DNA of 64,000 nt from Rhodobacteraceae bacterium LNNU 3342 (GTDB taxonomy: Bacteria > Pseudomonadota > Alphaproteobacteria > Rhodobacterales > Rhodobacteraceae): assembly GCA_008711135.1 (NCBI GenBank), contig VUAW01000001.1, positions 62,001-126,000 of the forward strand, written 5' to 3'. Every line of letters starts with the position of its first letter. Positions within the stretch are counted from its first letter, which is position 1. A model generated the notes under the pieces. That model saw only the letters and a list, made by a program, of their open reading frames with translations, was not told the origin of the DNA and did no database searches. Position numbers and translations under genes: made by a program. Shown one piece after another: positions 35,701 through 46,574 of this stretch.

Positions 35701-36111
35701 TTACGCCACGCTGACGGTGACGTCGATATTGTTCCGAGTGGCCCGCGAGTACGGGCAGATTTCATGGGCAGCGTTTGCCAGCGCCTCGACCTTGTCCTTG
35801 TCGGCACCGGGCACGGTGACAGTGATCTTCGCGCCGAGCATGAAGCTGATGTCGTCCTTTGACAGCGAAACCTCGACCGTCACACGGGCCTTGGACCCGT
35901 CAACGTCATGCTTCTTGCCAAGTGCGAGGACGGCCTGCCCGAAGCAGGACGCCCAGCCCAGGGCGAAAAGCTGTTCGGGGTTCATCCCGTCGCCCGAGCC
36001 GCCCATCTCCTTGGGCAGAGACATGGCGAAAGCCGCCCCGCCGTTGTCGAGCGCCACCCGGCCGTCGCGCCCGCCACGGGCCGTTGCCGAAACCGTCATC
36101 AACTCCTGCAT
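35701..36111 (-). CDS. ohr: organic hydroperoxide resistance protein (Ohr/OsmC family)
   Basis: Thiol-dependent peroxidase of 136 residues that reduces organic hydroperoxides. The two redox cysteines are Cys56 (GWASCFGQAV) and Cys119 (EICPYSRATRNN), as in Ohr. It starts after a strong GGAGGAG site and lies between atpG (14 bases upstream) and atpD (21 bases downstream) on the same strand with no terminator visible, so it is probably co-transcribed with the ATP synthase genes. No OhrR-type repressor is in the window. Confidence 0.9.
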   Translation of the reverse strand: MQELMTVSATARGGRDGRVALDNGGAAFAMSLPKEMGGSGDGMNPEQLFALGWASCFGQAVLALGKKHDVDGSKARVTVEVSLSKDDISFMLGAKITVTVPGADKDKVEALANAAHEICPYSRATRNNIDVTVSVA

Positions 36112-36125
36112 CGTCGCTCCTCCCG

Positions 36126-36998
36126 TCAGAGTGCCTCGGCACCCGAGATGATTTCGATAAGCTCTTTCGTGATCGCAGCCTGACGCGAGCGGTTGTACAC
36201 GATGGTCAGGCGGTCGATCATCTCGCCCGCGTTCCGCGTTGCGTTGTCCATCGCGCTCATCCGGGCACCTTGTTCCGACGCCGCGTTTTCCAGCAGGGCT
36301 GTGAAGACCTGCGTGGCCACCGCGCGCGGCAGAAGGTCGGCAAGAATCGCCTCTTCGCCCGGTTCGTAGTCGTAAAGCGACGACGAGCCGGTCCCCTCGC
36401 CCTCGAACTGGGCGGGGATGATCTGCTTTGCCGTCGGGATCTGGCTGATCACCGACTGGAAGCGGTTGAAGAAGATCGTCGCGACATCGAACTCGCCGGC
36501 GTCGAAGCGTCTCAGCACGTCCTGCGCGATTTCATGCGCGTTGGCATAGCCGATACGCTTGACCTCGGACAGATCGACGTGGCCGATGAAGTGGCTGCCC
36601 AGATCCCGCTTGAGGATCTCACGCCCCTTCTTGCCGACGGTGAGGATCTTGACCACCTTGCCTTGGCCCAGAAGTTCCTGGGCGCGCAGGCGGGCAAGGC
36701 GCGCGATCGACGAGTTGAAGGCGCCGGCAAGCCCCCGCTCGGCCGTCATGACGACCAGCAGGTGCACCCGGTCCTGACCCGTCCCGGTCAGAAGACGCGG
36801 CGCGTTGTCGGACTGGCCGACGGAACCCGCCAGCCCGCCCAGAACGGCGTTGATCCGCTCGGCATAGGGACGCGCGGCCTCGGCCGCCTCCTGGGCGCGA
36901 CGGAGCTTTGCCGCCGCGACCATCTGCATCGCCTTCGTGATCTTCCGCGTGTTCTTGACGCTTCCGATACGGTTTTTCAGGTCCTTAAGGCTAGGCAT
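36126..36998 (-). CDS. atpG: ATP synthase F1 subunit gamma
   Basis: Central stalk subunit, 290 residues, forming a coiled coil in the alpha/beta ring. The N-terminal helix ([36 protein letters not shown]) and the C-terminal helix ([40 protein letters not shown]) are both complete. It lies 24 bases after atpA and ends in the Ohr leader region. Confidence 0.97.
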   Translation of the reverse strand: MPSLKDLKNRIGSVKNTRKITKAMQMVAAAKLRRAQEAAEAARPYAERINAVLGGLAGSVGQSDNAPRLLTGTGQDRVHLLVVMTAERGLAGAFNSSIARLARLRAQELLGQGKVVKILTVGKKGREILKRDLGSHFIGHVDLSEVKRIGYANAHEIAQDVLRRFDAGEFDVATIFFNRFQSVISQIPTAKQIIPAQFEGEGTGSSSLYDYEPGEEAILADLLPRAVATQVFTALLENAASEQGARMSAMDNATRNAGEMIDRLTIVYNRSRQAAITKELIEIISGAEAL

Positions 36999-37022
36999 CT
37001 ACCTTGTCCTCTCGTCCCGCCC

Positions 37023-38561
37023 TCAGGCGAAGTCTTTCGCGAACTCGTCGAGCGCCGCCTTGATCTTGTCTTCCAGTTCGCCCTTCACCTTGCGGTCGTT
37101 CAGCGTGATGTCGTCCAGCAGGGCGCGGTGGTTGTTGCGCAGATGGCTCAGCAGACCCTGCTCGAACCGGCCGACCTCACGCACCGGGATGTTGTCCAGG
37201 TAGCCCTTGGTGCCGGCATAGATCACGCAGACGATCTCGGCGTTGGTCAGCGGCGAATACTGCGGCTGCTTCATCAGCTCGGTCAGGCGCGCGCCACGGT
37301 TCAGCAGGCGCTGGGTCGAGGCGTCGAGGTCCGAACCGAACTGTGCGAAGGCCGCCATTTCGCGGTACTGCGCCAGTTCCAGTTTCACCGGGCCGGCGAC
37401 CGACTTCATCGCATCCGTCTGGGCCGACGAACCCACGCGCGACACTGACAGACCGGTGTTCACGGCCGGGCGGATGCCCTGGTAGAACAGCTCGGTTTCC
37501 AGGAAGATCTGGCCGTCGGTGATCGAGATCACGTTGGTCGGGATGTAGGCCGACACGTCGCCCGCCTGGGTTTCGATGATCGGCAGCGCGGTCAGCGAGC
37601 CTGCGCCGAAGTCCTCGTTCAGCTTCGCCGAACGCTCCAGCAGGCGCGAGTGAAGGTAGAACACGTCGCCCGGGTAGGCTTCACGCCCCGGCGGACGGCG
37701 CAGCAGCAGCGACATCTGACGGTAGGCAACAGCCTGTTTCGAAAGGTCATCATAGATGATCAGCGCGTGACGGCCGTTGTCGCGGAAATATTCCGCCATC
37801 GCCGTCGCGGCATAGGGGGCAAGGAACTGCATCGGCGCCGGATCCGAGGCGGTCGCGGCCACAACGATCGTGTATTCGATCGCGCCGGTCTCCTCGAGCT
37901 TCTTCACCAGCTGCGCCACGGTCGAACGCTTCTGACCGATGGCCACATAGATGCAGTAGAGCTTCTTGTACTCGTCATCGCCAGCCGCCGCGTTGTACGA
38001 CTTCTGGTTCAGGATCGTGTCCATCGCGATGGCCGACTTGCCGGTCTGACGGTCGCCGATGATCAGTTCGCGCTGGCCACGGCCAACGGGGATCATCGCG
38101 TCCACGGACTTAAGGCCGGTCGCCATCGGTTCGTGCACCGATTTACGCGGAATGATGCCGGGGGCTTTCACGTCGGCCACGCGACGCTCGGTCGCGGCGA
38201 TCGGACCTTTGCCGTCGATCGGGTTGCCCAGCGCGTCGACGACGCGGCCCAGCAGGGCGTCGCCGGCAGGAACGTCCACGATGGACTTGGTGCGCTTGAC
38301 GACGTCGCCTTCCTTGATCGAACGGTCGTCGCCGAAGATCACGATACCGACGTTGTCGACTTCGAGGTTCAGCGCCATCCCGCGGATGCCGCCCGGGAAC
38401 TCGACCATCTCGCCGGCCTGGCAGTTGTCGAGGCCGTGCACACGGGCAATCCCGTCACCGACCGAGAGCACGCGGCCCACTTCGGCGACTTCGGCTTCCT
38501 GACCGAAGTTCTTGATCTGCTCCTTGAGGATCGCAGAGATCTCAGCTGCTTGGATACCCAT
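37023..38561 (-). CDS. atpA: ATP synthase F1 subunit alpha
   Basis: Alpha subunit, 512 residues, which binds non-catalytic nucleotide and completes the catalytic sites. The P-loop GDRQTGKS is at 169-176, and the signature [18 protein letters not shown] carries the arginine finger. The start overlaps the atpH stop by one base (TAATG), the usual coupling. Confidence 0.98.
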   Translation of the reverse strand: MGIQAAEISAILKEQIKNFGQEAEVAEVGRVLSVGDGIARVHGLDNCQAGEMVEFPGGIRGMALNLEVDNVGIVIFGDDRSIKEGDVVKRTKSIVDVPAGDALLGRVVDALGNPIDGKGPIAATERRVADVKAPGIIPRKSVHEPMATGLKSVDAMIPVGRGQRELIIGDRQTGKSAIAMDTILNQKSYNAAAGDDEYKKLYCIYVAIGQKRSTVAQLVKKLEETGAIEYTIVVAATASDPAPMQFLAPYAATAMAEYFRDNGRHALIIYDDLSKQAVAYRQMSLLLRRPPGREAYPGDVFYLHSRLLERSAKLNEDFGAGSLTALPIIETQAGDVSAYIPTNVISITDGQIFLETELFYQGIRPAVNTGLSVSRVGSSAQTDAMKSVAGPVKLELAQYREMAAFAQFGSDLDASTQRLLNRGARLTELMKQPQYSPLTNAEIVCVIYAGTKGYLDNIPVREVGRFEQGLLSHLRNNHRALLDDITLNDRKVKGELEDKIKAALDEFAKDFA

Positions 38562-39121
38562 TATCCGACCTCTTTCATGACATTCTGGAGGGCTGCGAGC
38601 TTGGAGCGGATCGAGGTGTCGATCATCTTCGAGCCCACTTTGACAACAAGACCACCGATGAGTTTCTCATCCACGGTCGCATTCAGTTTCACCTGCTTCC
38701 CGACCGAGGCCGACAGGGTCTTAGAAAGTTTCGCCGCCTGTTCGGCGGTCAGGGCGGTGGCGCTCGTCACCTCGGCGGTGATTTCGCCCTTGGCGTCGGC
38801 GATCCGCTCCCGCAGGGCTGCGACGAACTGCCGCAGCGCGAAGAGCCGCCGCTTGGAGGCCATCAGCGCCAGCGTGTTGCCCATCAGCGGCGACAGGCCC
38901 AGCGCCGCGCCAACCGCAGCGACCGCGCGCCCCTGCTCTTCCCGCGTATAGACGGGCGAGGCGATCACCTCCCGCAAGTCGGCGCTGTCGGCCAGGGCCG
39001 CGCCCAGCGCGTCAACGTCCTTTTCCAGCACGGAAACCTTGTTTTCCTCTTTGGCCAGCTCAAAGAGGGCCGTGGCATAGCGCGCAGCGATGCCAGATGA
39101 GATCGAAGCTGGTTCGGACAC
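38561..39121 (-). CDS. atpH: ATP synthase F1 subunit delta
   Basis: Peripheral stalk (OSCP-like) subunit, 186 residues, first gene of the operon. Two in-frame GTG codons are possible. The one at 39121 is preferred because GAAAGG lies at the right distance before it and it gives the usual [20 protein letters not shown]; the other at 39127 adds two residues. The C-terminal half ([40 protein letters not shown]) is typical. Confidence 0.93.
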   Translation of the reverse strand: MSEPASISSGIAARYATALFELAKEENKVSVLEKDVDALGAALADSADLREVIASPVYTREEQGRAVAAVGAALGLSPLMGNTLALMASKRRLFALRQFVAALRERIADAKGEITAEVTSATALTAEQAAKLSKTLSASVGKQVKLNATVDEKLIGGLVVKVGSKMIDTSIRSKLAALQNVMKEVG

Positions 39122-39356
39122 GTCCACCCTTTCGATGTCTTAGCCTGGCCGCCCGTCAACGCGACGGCACATGGCTGCCAAATGAGGATGCGATCCGCAT
39201 CCACCCGAATTCGGCGTGGGTGTAGCAGAGGTCCGCACCCCTCGCAACTGCGGAGGTCACGCCTGCTTCATCATTTATACCTGCTTTCCCCGGCTTTAGC
39301 GCTACCGGCGCAACTATGTGGCGCGCATGTCGCAGATCGTGGCTGGCAGTGGTGAA

Positions 39357-40103
39357 TCACGCGGGCTGCGCGCCGGGGGCGGGCATTCCCTCCAACACGC
39401 GCAAGGGGCGCTTGACGGCCTCTCTCAGCCCCGGCCGGGTCGGAGCGTAGACCTGCTTGGACGCCTCTACCAGCAGCACGCCGCCGGCAAAGCGGGTGGA
39501 CACGCGCTGGCCCATTTCTTCCCACATGCGGGCGGTGCGCAGCCAGAACCGCTGCTGCGAGGGCGGGACGAACAGCGCCGCCACGTGGCGTTCGGGAATG
39601 AAGGCGTGCCGCTTGAGCTGCGCCTCGATCTGGCCCAGCGTATAGGGCCGGCCAAAACCGAAGGGTGTGCCTTCGCGCCGCGACCAGAGACCGGACCGGT
39701 TCGGCACCACGAACAGCGCCCTGCCCCCTGGCCCCAGCACCCGCCAGCATTCCTCCAGCACCGCCCCCGGCTGTTCCGAGGTTTCAAGCCCGTGCATCAG
39801 CACCAGCCGGTCCACCGTTCCCGTTTGCACAGGCCAGTTCGTTTCTTCGCAAAGGACGGATACGTTCGCCATTCCGGCCGGCCAGGGCATCACCCCCTGC
39901 GGCCCCGGCATCAGCGCGATGACCCGCCGCGCCTCGGCCAGGTAAGGTCGCAAAAGCGGCACGGCAAAGCCGAAGCCCGCCACAGTCTGCCCCTTCTGCA
40001 CCGGCCAAAGCGCGACGACCTGATCGCGGATGGCCTTCTGTGCCGCGCGGCCAAGCCCCGTACGGTAATAGAAGTTTCGCAGATCTAGCACATCAAGGTG
40101 CAT
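39357..40103 (-). CDS. class I SAM-dependent methyltransferase
   Basis: A 248-residue protein with a Rossmann-type methyltransferase core. [20 protein letters not shown] resembles motif I but lacks the full GxGxG, and [11 protein letters not shown] with [20 protein letters not shown] gives motifs II and III. This looks like the class once annotated as generic methyltransferase next to gloB in Rhodobacterales. The start at 40103 follows CAGGGGGC; an alternative ATG is at 40121. It is divergent from gloB. The substrate is unknown. Confidence 0.78.
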   Translation of the reverse strand: MHLDVLDLRNFYYRTGLGRAAQKAIRDQVVALWPVQKGQTVAGFGFAVPLLRPYLAEARRVIALMPGPQGVMPWPAGMANVSVLCEETNWPVQTGTVDRLVLMHGLETSEQPGAVLEECWRVLGPGGRALFVVPNRSGLWSRREGTPFGFGRPYTLGQIEAQLKRHAFIPERHVAALFVPPSQQRFWLRTARMWEEMGQRVSTRFAGGVLLVEASKQVYAPTRPGLREAVKRPLRVLEGMPAPGAQPA

Positions 40104-40163
40104 TGCCCCCTGCCCCGGCATCGTGAAGACTGAGGCAGAATACTCATCACGAAGGGAAAGACC

Positions 40164-40931
40164 ATGCCTCTTGAGGTCTTCACGATCCCCTGCCTGCGGG
40201 ACAACTATGCCTATCTGCTTCATGATGCGGCAACCGGCGCCGTCGGTGTCGTGGATGTGCCCGAAGCGCAGCCCATCCTGGAAGCGCTGGCAGCCCGCGG
40301 CTGGACGGCCTCTACGATCCTCATCACCCACCATCACGACGACCACATCGCAGGGGTCGAGGAGATCCGCCGCCAGCACGGGGCGCGGGTGGTGGGTGCC
40401 CTCGCCGACCAGCATCGCCTGCCCGCGCTGGATGAGGAAGTCCGAGAAGGCGATACGGTGACGGTTGGTTCCGAAACGGGTCAGGTGATCGAGGTACCGG
40501 GGCATACGGTCGGCCACATCGCCTTTCACTTCCCGGATTCGCGGGCGCTATTCACGGCCGACAGCCTGATGGCGCTTGGCTGCGGGCGCCTGTTCGAAGG
40601 AACCGGCCCGCAGATGTGGGACAGCCTGTCGCGCCTGTCTGCCCTGCCGCCAGAGACGCTGGTTTATTCGGGTCACGAATACACCGCCTCGAACGCCAGA
40701 TTCGCCCGGGCTATTGATCCGGAGAACGCAGCGCTTATCTATCGGTGCGAGCAGGTGGAGGCGGCGCGCGCAGAGGGGCGGCCCACTGTCCCGTCGCTCT
40801 TGTCCGAGGAAATTTCGACCAACCCGTTTCTGCGGGCCGGTACGCCAGAGATACGACGCGTACTGGATATGCCCGATGCAACAGATGCCGAAGTTTTCAC
40901 CGAAATCCGCCGGCGCAAGGATGCGTTCTGA
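40164..40931 (+). CDS. gloB: hydroxyacylglutathione hydrolase (glyoxalase II)
   Basis: Metallo-beta-lactamase-fold hydrolase of 255 residues that splits S-lactoylglutathione to lactate and glutathione in methylglyoxal detoxification. The metal motif THHHDDH is at 55-61, with further ligands in [28 protein letters not shown] and [14 protein letters not shown]. Length and start are standard. It is divergent from a methyltransferase gene; clpA follows 191 bases downstream with its own leader. Confidence 0.95.
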   Translation: MPLEVFTIPCLRDNYAYLLHDAATGAVGVVDVPEAQPILEALAARGWTASTILITHHHDDHIAGVEEIRRQHGARVVGALADQHRLPALDEEVREGDTVTVGSETGQVIEVPGHTVGHIAFHFPDSRALFTADSLMALGCGRLFEGTGPQMWDSLSRLSALPPETLVYSGHEYTASNARFARAIDPENAALIYRCEQVEAARAEGRPTVPSLLSEEISTNPFLRAGTPEIRRVLDMPDATDAEVFTEIRRRKDAF

Positions 40932-41122
40932 TCATGCAGGACGCCGCCCGCCACCAGCAGCGGTCAGGCCTGATCACATTTATCGTGTGTGGAAGAAATC
41001 CTGCCTGCCCGACCTAAATATGACTTGAAGCGCGGCCCATAAAACCGAACTTTAACGGTAAGGGGCCACGGTTGGATCAGGGGGGCAAGCCCCTTCCTAC
41101 CTTAAGGAAAGGAGCACGCATC

Positions 41123-43444
41123 GTGCCATCGTTCTCGAACTCACTTGAGCAGGCCATTCATGGGGCCCTGGCGCTGGCAAACACGCGCCGGCATGAGCTT
41201 GCGACCCTGGAACACCTGCTTTTGTCCCTGATCGACGAGCCTGACGCAGCCCGTGTCATGCGGGCCTGCGGCGTGGATCTGGACGAACTGCGAAAAACCC
41301 TTGTTGAATTCATCGACGACGACCTTTCCACCCTTGTGACCGATATCGAGGGGTCCGAGGCCGTGCCGACGGCCGCCTTCCAGCGTGTGATCCAGCGCGC
41401 GGCGATCCATGTCCAAAGCTCGGGCCGGACCGAGGTGTCGGGGGCGAACGTTCTTGTCGCCATCTTTGCCGAACGCGAATCCAACGCGGCCTACTTCCTG
41501 CAGGAACAGGACATGACCCGTTACGACGCGGTCAACTTCATTGCGCACGGCGTGGCCAAGGATCCCAGCTTTGGCGAAAGCCGCCCCGTCAGTGGCGCGA
41601 GCGAGGGCGAGCAAGCCAATCATACTACCGCAAGCGCCGATGCCGGGAAGGAATCTGCCTTGTCGAAGTACTGCATCGATCTGAACGCCAAGGCCCGCAA
41701 GGGTGAGGTGGACCCGCTCATCGGTCGTGATCAGGAGGTCGAGCGCTGCATCCAGGTGCTCTGCCGTCGCCGCAAGAACAACCCGCTTCTGGTGGGCGAT
41801 CCCGGCGTGGGCAAGACCGCCATCGCCGAAGGTCTGGCCTGGAAGATCGTCAAGGGCGAAACCCCTGACGTTCTTGCTTCGTCCACGATCTTCTCGCTCG
41901 ACATGGGCGCGCTGCTCGCCGGGACCCGGTACCGCGGCGACTTCGAGGAGCGCCTGAAGGCCGTCATGAAAGAGATGGAGGATCATCCCGATGCCATCCT
42001 CTTCATTGACGAAATCCACACCGTGATCGGCGCCGGCGCGACGTCGGGCGGGGCTATGGACGCATCGAACCTGCTGAAGCCCGCGCTTCAGGGCGGCAAG
42101 CTACGCTGCATGGGCTCGACCACCTACAAGGAGTTCCGCCAGCACTTCGAAAAGGACCGCGCGCTGAGCCGCCGGTTCCAGAAGATCGACGTGAACGAGC
42201 CTTCGGTCGAAGATGCGGTGAAAATCCTGATGGGTATCAAGCCGTACTTCGAAAAGCACCACGACATCCGTTACACCAACGAGGCGATCAAGACCGCGGT
42301 GGAACTGGCCGCGCGCTACATCCACGACCGCAAGCTGCCGGACAAGGCCATCGACGTGATCGACGAGGCCGGCGCCGCTCAGCACCTGGTCGCGGAGTCG
42401 AAGCGTCGCAAGACCATCAGCCCGAAGGAGATCGAGGCCGTGGTGGCCAAGATCGCCCGCATCCCGCCCAAGAACGTCTCCAAGGACGATGCGGAAGTGC
42501 TGCGCGACCTTGAAAAGTCGCTCAAGCGGGTGGTCTTCGGCCAGGATGCCGCGATCGAGGCGCTGTCCTCGGCGATCAAGCTGGCACGTGCCGGCCTGCG
42601 CGAACCGGAGAAGCCCATCGGCAACTACCTGTTCGCGGGCCCGACTGGTGTCGGCAAGACCGAGGTTGCCAAGCAGCTCGCCAGCACGCTGGGGGTCGAA
42701 CTGCTGCGCTTCGACATGTCGGAATACATGGAGAAGCACGCGGTCAGCCGTTTGATCGGTGCGCCCCCGGGCTATGTCGGCTTTGACCAGGGCGGTATGC
42801 TGACCGACGGCGTGGACCAGCACCCGCACTGCGTCCTGCTGCTGGACGAGATCGAGAAGGCGCACCCGGATGTCTACAACATCCTGCTGCAGGTCATGGA
42901 CCACGGGAAGCTGACCGACCACAACGGTCGTCAGGTCGACTTCCGCAACGTGATCCTGATCATGACCTCGAACGCCGGCGCGTCGGAACTTGCCAAGGCC
43001 GCCATCGGCTTTGGCCGCGACCGCCGCACGGGGGAAGACACCGCCGCAATCGAACGGACCTTCACGCCCGAGTTCCGCAACCGTCTGGATGCGGTCATCA
43101 GCTTCGGCGCCCTGCCGAAAGAGGTGATCCTGCAGGTGGTCGAGAAGTTTGTGCTCCAGCTCGAGGCGCAACTGATGGATCGGGGTGTTCACATTGAACT
43201 CACCTCCGAGGCCGCCGAGTGGCTGGGCGACAAGGGTTACGACGACAAGATGGGTGCTCGCCCGCTTGGCCGCGTGATCCAGGAACACATCAAGAAGCCT
43301 TTGGCCGAGGAACTACTGTTCGGCCGGCTGGCGAAAGGCGGGCTGGTGCGCGTGGCCGTCAAGGACGGTGCCATCGACCTGCAGATCGACGAGCCGAAGC
43401 CCCGGCTCACGGGCAACAAGCCGCCCCTGCTGACGGCGGAATAA
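41123..43444 (+). CDS. clpA: ATP-dependent Clp protease ATPase subunit ClpA
   Basis: AAA+ unfoldase that feeds ClpP with substrates, including N-degron proteins given by ClpS. The preferred start is GTG 41123, after GGAAAGGAG, which gives [20 protein letters not shown] as in homologues (773 residues); an ATG at 41072 would add 17 residues. The Clp N domain (about 1-145), first AAA domain (Walker A GDPGVGKT at 226-233), and second AAA domain (GPTGVGKT near 506-513) are complete, and the ClpP-contact loop region lies within the second AAA domain. clpS is not adjacent, unlike in many bacteria. Confidence 0.95.
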   Translation: MPSFSNSLEQAIHGALALANTRRHELATLEHLLLSLIDEPDAARVMRACGVDLDELRKTLVEFIDDDLSTLVTDIEGSEAVPTAAFQRVIQRAAIHVQSSGRTEVSGANVLVAIFAERESNAAYFLQEQDMTRYDAVNFIAHGVAKDPSFGESRPVSGASEGEQANHTTASADAGKESALSKYCIDLNAKARKGEVDPLIGRDQEVERCIQVLCRRRKNNPLLVGDPGVGKTAIAEGLAWKIVKGETPDVLASSTIFSLDMGALLAGTRYRGDFEERLKAVMKEMEDHPDAILFIDEIHTVIGAGATSGGAMDASNLLKPALQGGKLRCMGSTTYKEFRQHFEKDRALSRRFQKIDVNEPSVEDAVKILMGIKPYFEKHHDIRYTNEAIKTAVELAARYIHDRKLPDKAIDVIDEAGAAQHLVAESKRRKTISPKEIEAVVAKIARIPPKNVSKDDAEVLRDLEKSLKRVVFGQDAAIEALSSAIKLARAGLREPEKPIGNYLFAGPTGVGKTEVAKQLASTLGVELLRFDMSEYMEKHAVSRLIGAPPGYVGFDQGGMLTDGVDQHPHCVLLLDEIEKAHPDVYNILLQVMDHGKLTDHNGRQVDFRNVILIMTSNAGASELAKAAIGFGRDRRTGEDTAAIERTFTPEFRNRLDAVISFGALPKEVILQVVEKFVLQLEAQLMDRGVHIELTSEAAEWLGDKGYDDKMGARPLGRVIQEHIKKPLAEELLFGRLAKGGLVRVAVKDGAIDLQIDEPKPRLTGNKPPLLTAE

Positions 43445-43451
43445 ACCCGAA

Positions 43452-43476
43452 GCCCGCGCCTTGGCGCGGGCTTTTT
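43452..43476 (+). terminator. terminator of clpA
   Basis: GCCCGCGCC - TT - GGCGCGGGC hairpin followed by TTTTT, eight bases after the stop. Confidence 0.88.
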
Positions 43477-43854
43477 CTTTGGCCTGTGGACGTAGCGCCC
43501 GTTGCGGAAGGGGCGTCTGCATGGCTGCCCCTGTGATCTTCTTGCAAACGCGATCTTCATTCGGCGGCGGATGGCTCTGCCCGGTGCCTGCGCTTCAGGC
43601 TCGCCCTCGGACAATGCAGCCAGCAAACCAACACTCTGCGTCGGCACAAACGCGTCCGAGAACTGTCTGATGGACAAGTGGCCTAATGATGGGGCTGCAG
43701 AATACTTCTAACCTAATTCACCGGCAGCTGCGCTGTCCCCTGTCGAGGGCAGCACCTATCCTGATGCGGGGGAGGCATTCATGCCAATCTCAACCACACA
43801 CGCAGCATCGACTGAGCATCCCAGCGGCTTTGACTTGCCGAAGGCAGCCTCAGC
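43477..43854. other. 378-base gene-free interval
   Basis: Between the clpA terminator and the stop of the MotB-like gene. Several short frames exist on both strands, but none has a ribosome site, a family match or neighbour-like codon use. A minus-strand frame (43677 inwards) reads VGLLAALSEGEPEAQAPGRA and MKIAFARRSQGQP, which looks more like a degenerate interspersed element or a translated repeat than a gene. Base composition is less GC-rich near 43690-43850. I see no terminal repeats or target duplication. Confidence 0.5.
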
Positions 43855-45309
43855 CTACCGCTCCGTCAGCTTCAACTCGATCCGCCGATTCTGCGCCCGC
43901 GCTTCGGGCGTGTCCGCGGGATTGACCGGGCGGTATTCGCCAAAGCCTGTTGCCGCGACCCGTTCCGGCGGAAAGCCCAGTGCCCCGGTCATGTAGCGCA
44001 CCACTGAAAGCGCACGTGCCTGGCTCAGTTCCCAGTTGTCGCGGAAGGCACCGGCACCCGAAAGCGGCAGGTTGTCGGTGTGGCCATCCACGCGGATGAT
44101 CCAGTCGATGCCCGGCGGGATTTCGGCCGCGATGTCGTTCAGGATCTCCACCACTTGGGCGATCTGCGCCCGCCCTTCTGCCGCCAGCGTGGCTGATCCA
44201 AGCTCAAACAGAACCTCGGATGAAAAGACGAAGCGATCGCCAACTACTCGGATGCCTTCACGCCCGTCGAGCACCTCGCGCAACTGGCCGAAGAAGTCGG
44301 AACGGAAGCGCTCCAACCGCCGCGCCTCATCCTCGAGCCGCCGGCGCTCGGCCTCCTCCAGTTCCGCGCGGCGGCGCTGTTCGACGGCCACCTGCGCCAG
44401 CGCGGTGTTCAACTGGCTCCCCAGGTTCTCGATCTGCACCTGGGCGGCGCTGTCTCGTTCGGCGGCGGCGTCGAGAAGCTCCTGCAGGCCTGCCAACTGC
44501 TGGCGCAGCGCGGTGATCTGCTGGTTGAGCGCGGCGACCCGCCGCTGGCTTTCGACCGACTGCGCCTGTTCCGCCGCAAGCGTTTCATTCGCAACCGCCA
44601 GAAGCGCCGCCTGACGCTCGGCCTCGGTCAGCTGGCGTTCGGCCTGCGCCTCGGCATCCCGGCGTGCCGCCTCGGCGGCGGCAAGAAGGGTCAGGGTTTC
44701 CTCTGCCTCTTGCCGCTGACGCTCAAGTGCGAGCGTCGCCGCCGAAAGCTCAGCCTCCGACGCAGCAAGCCTTTCACGAAGGGCCGCCGCGGCCGCGGAT
44801 TCTGCCAGCCGCGCGGTTTCCTCTTCGGTCAGACGCGCCTCAAGACCCTCTGCCCGCTCGCGCATTTCCGCCAGCATTGCCTCGATCGCCTCACGCTGCG
44901 CGGCAGCAAGACGGGCAGCCTCGGTTTCGGCATCCAGCGCCTCGCGCGTTTCGGACAGCAACGCCTGCAGCGCCTGTTGTTCGGAAATCGCCAAGTCACG
45001 TTCGGACAGAAGCGTGGCCACCTGCGCCTCGAACGCAGTGATGCGTTCTGCACGGGCGGCCATCTCATCCTCAAGCTGCGCATTGCGCTGTTGTTCCAGC
45101 CCCAACACCTGCGAAAGCTCGCCCAGCCGGGCGGTCAGAACGTCCAGTTCGGTTCCTTGGCTGCTGATGGTTTCCCGCAGGACGAACTGCACGATCATGA
45201 AGATCGAGAGCACGAACATCAGCACCAGCAGAAGCGCAGTCATCGCATCGACGAACCCCGGCCAGATCGAGCCGCTGAACCGCTGGGTGCCGCGCCGGGA
45301 CAGGGCCAT
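43855..45309 (-). CDS. MotB/OmpA-like peptidoglycan-binding protein with long coiled coil
   Basis: A 484-residue inner-membrane protein. One N-terminal helix (about 18-43) carries the conserved acidic motif FVDAMTALLLVLMF, as in MotB/ExbD proton-channel subunits. A periplasmic coiled coil of about 280 residues, rich in Ala, Glu, Arg and Gln, follows (about 50-335). The C-terminal OmpA domain (about 355-482) has VDGHTDNLPLSG, ELSQARALSVVRYM and ARAQNRRIELKL for peptidoglycan binding. It starts two bases after the ExbB-like stop, so the pair is co-translated. It is not flagellar MotB by length or context; the probable role is a proton-driven envelope machine. Confidence 0.85.
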   Translation of the reverse strand: MALSRRGTQRFSGSIWPGFVDAMTALLLVLMFVLSIFMIVQFVLRETISSQGTELDVLTARLGELSQVLGLEQQRNAQLEDEMAARAERITAFEAQVATLLSERDLAISEQQALQALLSETREALDAETEAARLAAAQREAIEAMLAEMRERAEGLEARLTEEETARLAESAAAAALRERLAASEAELSAATLALERQRQEAEETLTLLAAAEAARRDAEAQAERQLTEAERQAALLAVANETLAAEQAQSVESQRRVAALNQQITALRQQLAGLQELLDAAAERDSAAQVQIENLGSQLNTALAQVAVEQRRRAELEEAERRRLEDEARRLERFRSDFFGQLREVLDGREGIRVVGDRFVFSSEVLFELGSATLAAEGRAQIAQVVEILNDIAAEIPPGIDWIIRVDGHTDNLPLSGAGAFRDNWELSQARALSVVRYMTGALGFPPERVAATGFGEYRPVNPADTPEARAQNRRIELKLTER

Positions 45310-45311
45310 GG

Positions 45312-46493
45312 TCAGCCCCCGTCAGCGCCGGGCGAAAACCGCCCCGTGTTGCGTGACAGTTGCCGCACCGATTTCGTGAGCACGGCAATGTCGCTGCGCA
45401 GATCCGCCACCGTTTCCTGACGCCCTGCGGCCAGTTCTTCGAAGATGCGCAAGAGCTGCACGTCGATGGACCGCAACCGCATCCGCGCCTCGGTATCCAT
45501 CCCCTCACCCCCAGCGCCGGAGGATAACGCCGCGATCAGCCGTTCCTGCCCTTCGGCCAGCCGCCCGAGCGCCCCTGCGGTCCCGGCCTCTTGTTCCATC
45601 CGATGGGCAAGCCGGTCCAGCGCGCCGGTCAGCGCCCCCAGCCGGCCATCGAATTCCGCCCGGCTGGCATGGGCCTCGGCCTGCATGCCCTGCAGCACCT
45701 CCATCTGTTCGGCCATATGTTCAAGCACATCGATCAGCGCCCCGTGATCCACCCCCTCCCCTTCAGCGCCTGCCAGGCCAAGGCGGGTGATGGTGGACAA
45801 CCATTCTTCCAGTTCCCGGTAGAAACGGTTCTGGCCGTGGCCAGCAAAAAGCTCCAGCAGCCCCACAACCAGCGACCCCGCAAGGCCCAGCAGCGAGGAT
45901 GAGAAAGCCGTCCCCATGCCGCCCAGCTGCGCCTCCAGCCCCGTCATCAGCCGGTCAAAGACTGCCATCCCGCCTTCGTCCGTCCCGGGCGACAGCGAGC
46001 GGATGGTTTCCACCACCGCCGGCACCGTCGTGGCGAGCCCGTAGAACGTGCCCAGAAGCCCGAGAAAGATCAGCAGGTTGACGATATAGCGCGTGATATC
46101 CCGCGCCTCGTCGATCCGCGTGGCGACGCTGTCGAGGATGGATCGTGCCGAACTGGCGGAAATCGGGTGCCGTGAACCCCGCGACCGCAAAAGCGCCGCG
46201 AGAGGCGCCAGCAGGATCGGGGCCTTGGTGATCTGGTGGCCGGGGCGTTCGGCGGCGAAACCCTCGATCCAGTTGACCGAGGAAATCAGCATCAGCACCT
46301 GCCAGAAGCAGGCCAGCACCCCCAGCAGGAAGACGAAGAAGATGAACCCGTTCAGCCAGACGTTGGCGAGGAACACAGAAGCCACCCGCGGCAAGGCCAG
46401 ATACACCCCAGCCAGCGTCAACGCCACGACCACAAGCATCATGACGATCTGGCGTACGGGGTGCGAGAAATACGGCTCGGCCTTTGGTCTCAT
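45312..46493 (-). CDS. MotA/TolQ/ExbB-like proton channel protein
   Basis: A 393-residue membrane protein with helices at about 17-35, 40-62, 140-165 and 185-210. The MotA/TolQ/ExbB core is LIFLGLLGTFYGLATTVPAV followed by GMGTAFSSSLLGLAGSLVVG. The last 180 residues are cytoplasmic and helical (MEQEAGTAGALGRLAEGQER). It is the partner of the MotB-like protein encoded next; together they resemble a stator that couples proton flow to movement or force on peptidoglycan. Similar pairs are found in many Rhodobacteraceae genomes as housekeeping genes, as far as I recall. No Zorya or Tol genes are adjacent. Confidence 0.83.
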   Translation of the reverse strand: MRPKAEPYFSHPVRQIVMMLVVVALTLAGVYLALPRVASVFLANVWLNGFIFFVFLLGVLACFWQVLMLISSVNWIEGFAAERPGHQITKAPILLAPLAALLRSRGSRHPISASSARSILDSVATRIDEARDITRYIVNLLIFLGLLGTFYGLATTVPAVVETIRSLSPGTDEGGMAVFDRLMTGLEAQLGGMGTAFSSSLLGLAGSLVVGLLELFAGHGQNRFYRELEEWLSTITRLGLAGAEGEGVDHGALIDVLEHMAEQMEVLQGMQAEAHASRAEFDGRLGALTGALDRLAHRMEQEAGTAGALGRLAEGQERLIAALSSGAGGEGMDTEARMRLRSIDVQLLRIFEELAAGRQETVADLRSDIAVLTKSVRQLSRNTGRFSPGADGG

Positions 46494-46574
46494 GGGCTAT
46501 CCTTGGGGCGGTACTGTCCCTTTGACCGCGACAATAGGCGTCGCGCCCGCCGCTGCCAACCGGCAATTCCGCCC

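Noticed and set aside
43855..46493. Zorya-type defence system
   Set aside because: Only a stator-like pair is present. No ZorC/D or ZorE-type genes flank it; neighbours are housekeeping genes.
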